Under the pieces are notes generated by a model. That model made no database searches and had not been told where the DNA came from. It saw only the letters and a program-made list of their open reading frames with translations. From Flavobacterium psychrotolerans (GTDB lineage: Bacteria > Bacteroidota > Bacteroidia > Flavobacteriales > Flavobacteriaceae): a DNA stretch of 64,000 bases. Below, piece after piece: positions 62,684 through 64,000 of this stretch. The DNA lies in assembly GCF_003097635.1 (NCBI RefSeq), contig NZ_QCZI01000008.1, positions 85,130-149,129 of the forward strand. Reading direction: 5' to 3'. Position 1 is the stretch's first letter; each line of letters opens with the position of its first letter. A program made the translations under genes and the position numbers.

Positions 62684-63736
62684 ATGTCATCATTTTATAA
62701 ACTAACCATAAAAGAAGTTCGACGCGAAACAGCCGATGCGGTTTCGGTTCTGTTCAATGTTCCGTTAGAATTTAAAGATTTTTATAGATTTATTGCGGGA
62801 CAATACATTAATTTGAAACTAACTCTTGACGGAAAAGAAATTCGTCGTGCCTACTCTATTTGTTCTTCTCCTGAAAGCGGGGAATTGCGAATTGCCATAA
62901 AAGCAGTAAAAAACGGTGCCTTTTCGCAATTTGCAAATACAAAACTCAAAGCGGGCGATACGCTGGAAGTGGGCACTCCTGAGGGGAAATTCACTTTTGA
63001 ACCTGAGGCAAATCGTATTAAAAGCTATGCGGCTTTTGCAGCAGGAAGCGGCATAACTCCTGTTTTGTCCATTATTAAAAGTGTTTTAATGGGGGAACCC
63101 AAAAGTACTTTCGTCTTGGTTTTTGGAAACAAAACGCCACAAGAAACACTATTTCACCAAGAATTACACGATTTGCAATTGAAATATGTGGGACGCTTTT
63201 TTGTTCATTTTGTGTACAGTCAGACTAAAGTTGAGCATGAGCTCTTTGGCAGAATCGACAAATCGACCGTAAATTTTGTATTAAACAACAAACACAAAGA
63301 ATTGCAATTTGACAAATTCTACTTGTGCGGTCCCGAAGAAATGATTAACACCGTTTCGACTGTTTTAAAAGAACACAACATCAAGGAGTCGGCCATTAAA
63401 TTTGAACTATTTGCTGCTTCAGCCAGCGAACATAAAATAGAGCAATCACTGGAAGGTCATACAAAAATAACGGTTTTAGTGGATGGTGACGAAACTTCAT
63501 TTGAAATGTCTCAAAAACAAACCATCCTTGAGGCAGCTTTAAAACAAGGTATCGATGCCCCTTATTCTTGCCAAGGCGGAATTTGCAGCAGTTGTTTAGC
63601 GCGAATTACTACCGGAACCGCAGAAATGAAAAAAAATTCTATCCTAACCGATGGCGAAATTGCCCAAGGTTTAGTACTTACTTGTCAAGCGCACCCTACA
63701 TCTGCAACTCTAGTTGTCGATTACGATGACGTTTAA
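62684..63736 (+). CDS. PaaE-type flavin/[2Fe-2S] NAD(P)H oxidoreductase
   Basis: Electron-transfer protein that passes electrons from NAD(P)H through FAD to a plant-type ferredoxin centre. The 350 residues are an FAD domain (RRAYSICSSPESGELRIAIK with the RxYSxC/S motif, about residues 54-73), an NAD(P)-binding domain (GSGITPVLSIIKS, YLCGPEEMI) and a C-terminal [2Fe-2S] domain with CQGGICSSC and a distant fourth cysteine in LTCQAHP. The organisation equals PaaE of phenylacetyl-CoA epoxidase, but no other paa gene is visible in the window, so it may serve another oxygenase or desaturase. It is alone on the plus strand. Confidence 0.9.
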   Translation: MSSFYKLTIKEVRRETADAVSVLFNVPLEFKDFYRFIAGQYINLKLTLDGKEIRRAYSICSSPESGELRIAIKAVKNGAFSQFANTKLKAGDTLEVGTPEGKFTFEPEANRIKSYAAFAAGSGITPVLSIIKSVLMGEPKSTFVLVFGNKTPQETLFHQELHDLQLKYVGRFFVHFVYSQTKVEHELFGRIDKSTVNFVLNNKHKELQFDKFYLCGPEEMINTVSTVLKEHNIKESAIKFELFAASASEHKIEQSLEGHTKITVLVDGDETSFEMSQKQTILEAALKQGIDAPYSCQGGICSSCLARITTGTAEMKKNSILTDGEIAQGLVLTCQAHPTSATLVVDYDDV

Positions 63737-63876
63737 AAAATTGAAATGTCCTCATTAATGGCTAATTATTTTATGTCTTTAAGATCTAAATCGATTTTAA
63801 TATAAATATTTTAGATTTTTTTTAAAAGTATCCAAATAAATTATAGGGAGCCGAACGGACAAGTATATAAAATCAA

Positions 63877-63909
63877 AAACGCTTTCAATTTTTGAAGTTG
63901 AAAGCGTTT
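63877..63909 (-). terminator. intrinsic terminator, minus-strand oriented
   Basis: AAACGCTTTCAA (63877-63888) is the exact reverse complement of 63898-63909 (12-bp stem, 9-base loop). A T-rich stretch follows on the minus strand, so it probably ends a minus-strand gene that starts beyond the window; it may also serve the reductase gene upstream on the plus strand. Confidence 0.72.
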
Positions 63910-63973
63910 GAAAAAAGTAAAAGAACCCGTTGGGTGTAATTATTTGAAGTAGAAAATATTGGCTAGATATTGG

Positions 63974-64000
63974 TCAAGATACTGAAATTCAGTATCTTGA
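63974..64000. repeat. 27-bp perfect palindrome at the window end
   Basis: TCAAGATACTGAA (63974-63986) and TTCAGTATCTTGA (63988-64000) are exact reverse complements around a single A. It may extend beyond the window. Similar TTCAGTATC-type palindromes are a common class of intergenic repeat in this group as I recall, but copy number cannot be judged here. Confidence 0.8.

Overview
This window reads as a chromosomal segment of a Flavobacterium-like member of the Bacteroidota (Flavobacteriia). Supporting signs are the low GC content, the scarcity of Shine-Dalgarno sequences, repeated upstream boxes of the form TAnnTTTG (the Bacteroidota -7 element), a T9SS/gliding-type C-terminal sorting domain, a SprE/PorW-like lipoprotein, bactofilin, DUF4270, DUF4292 and DUF5687 families, and an ATP synthase locus split into atpDC and atpBEFHAG. 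Most of the window looks like ordinary conserved core genome.

Region by region: (1) 1-7965, plus strand: a reductive pyrimidine catabolism cluster. It has an NCS1 permease (cut by the window edge), dihydropyrimidinase, a nitrilase-type beta-ureidopropionase, PreT and PreA (NAD-dependent dihydropyrimidine dehydrogenase), then a nine-unit 22-bp tandem array and an M20-type carbamoyl-amino-acid hydrolase. Together these would import uracil or thymine and convert it to beta-alanine (or its methyl homologue), CO2 and ammonia. (2) 8037-21077, minus strand: a large modular secreted protein, a BioF-like enzyme coupled to a small membrane protein, atpD-atpC, an SGNH lipoprotein and a TonB-dependent receptor. 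(3) 21347-25681 (minus) and 25791-30537 (plus): two divergent groups, short GlgA-like/DUF4270/glmS and panC-panD-membrane protein-esterase-like-radA. (4) 30700-42734: housekeeping genes (plsC, trpS, dprA, a SPOR protein, a thioesterase, an EnvC-like protein, a DUF4292 lipoprotein, a TPR protein, a sugar nucleotidyltransferase, dut, a flippase). (5) 42986-52035, minus: sprE-bactofilin-atpZ-DUF6168-like-atpBEFHAG, linking a gliding/T9SS component with the F0F1 ATP synthase genes. (6) 52278-54493: an ABC exporter pair. (7) 54685-61563, minus: the clearest accessory locus, a four-gene type I restriction-modification operon hsdR-hsdS-X-hsdM. X is a compact PrrC-like ATPase/anticodon nuclease candidate with an R-x3-E-x34-H constellation in its C-terminal part. 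(8) 61715-64000: a protein of unknown function preceded by an 11-bp tandem array, then a PaaE-type flavin/iron-sulfur reductase.

The strongest candidate for an interesting system is the restriction operon with its embedded tRNA-nuclease-like gene. It recalls the E. coli prr arrangement, in which a latent anticodon nuclease is held by the type I enzyme and released when a phage disables restriction. Other points worth checking are the 22-bp array with its perfect 18-bp-stem hairpin, three genes whose -7 box lies 4-5 nt from the start codon (possible leaderless messages), a hairpin between atpE and atpF, a 52-bp tandem duplication at the atpG 3' end, and an esterase-fold protein whose nucleophile serine is an aspartate. 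All functional calls come from reading motifs and context; no database search was run.
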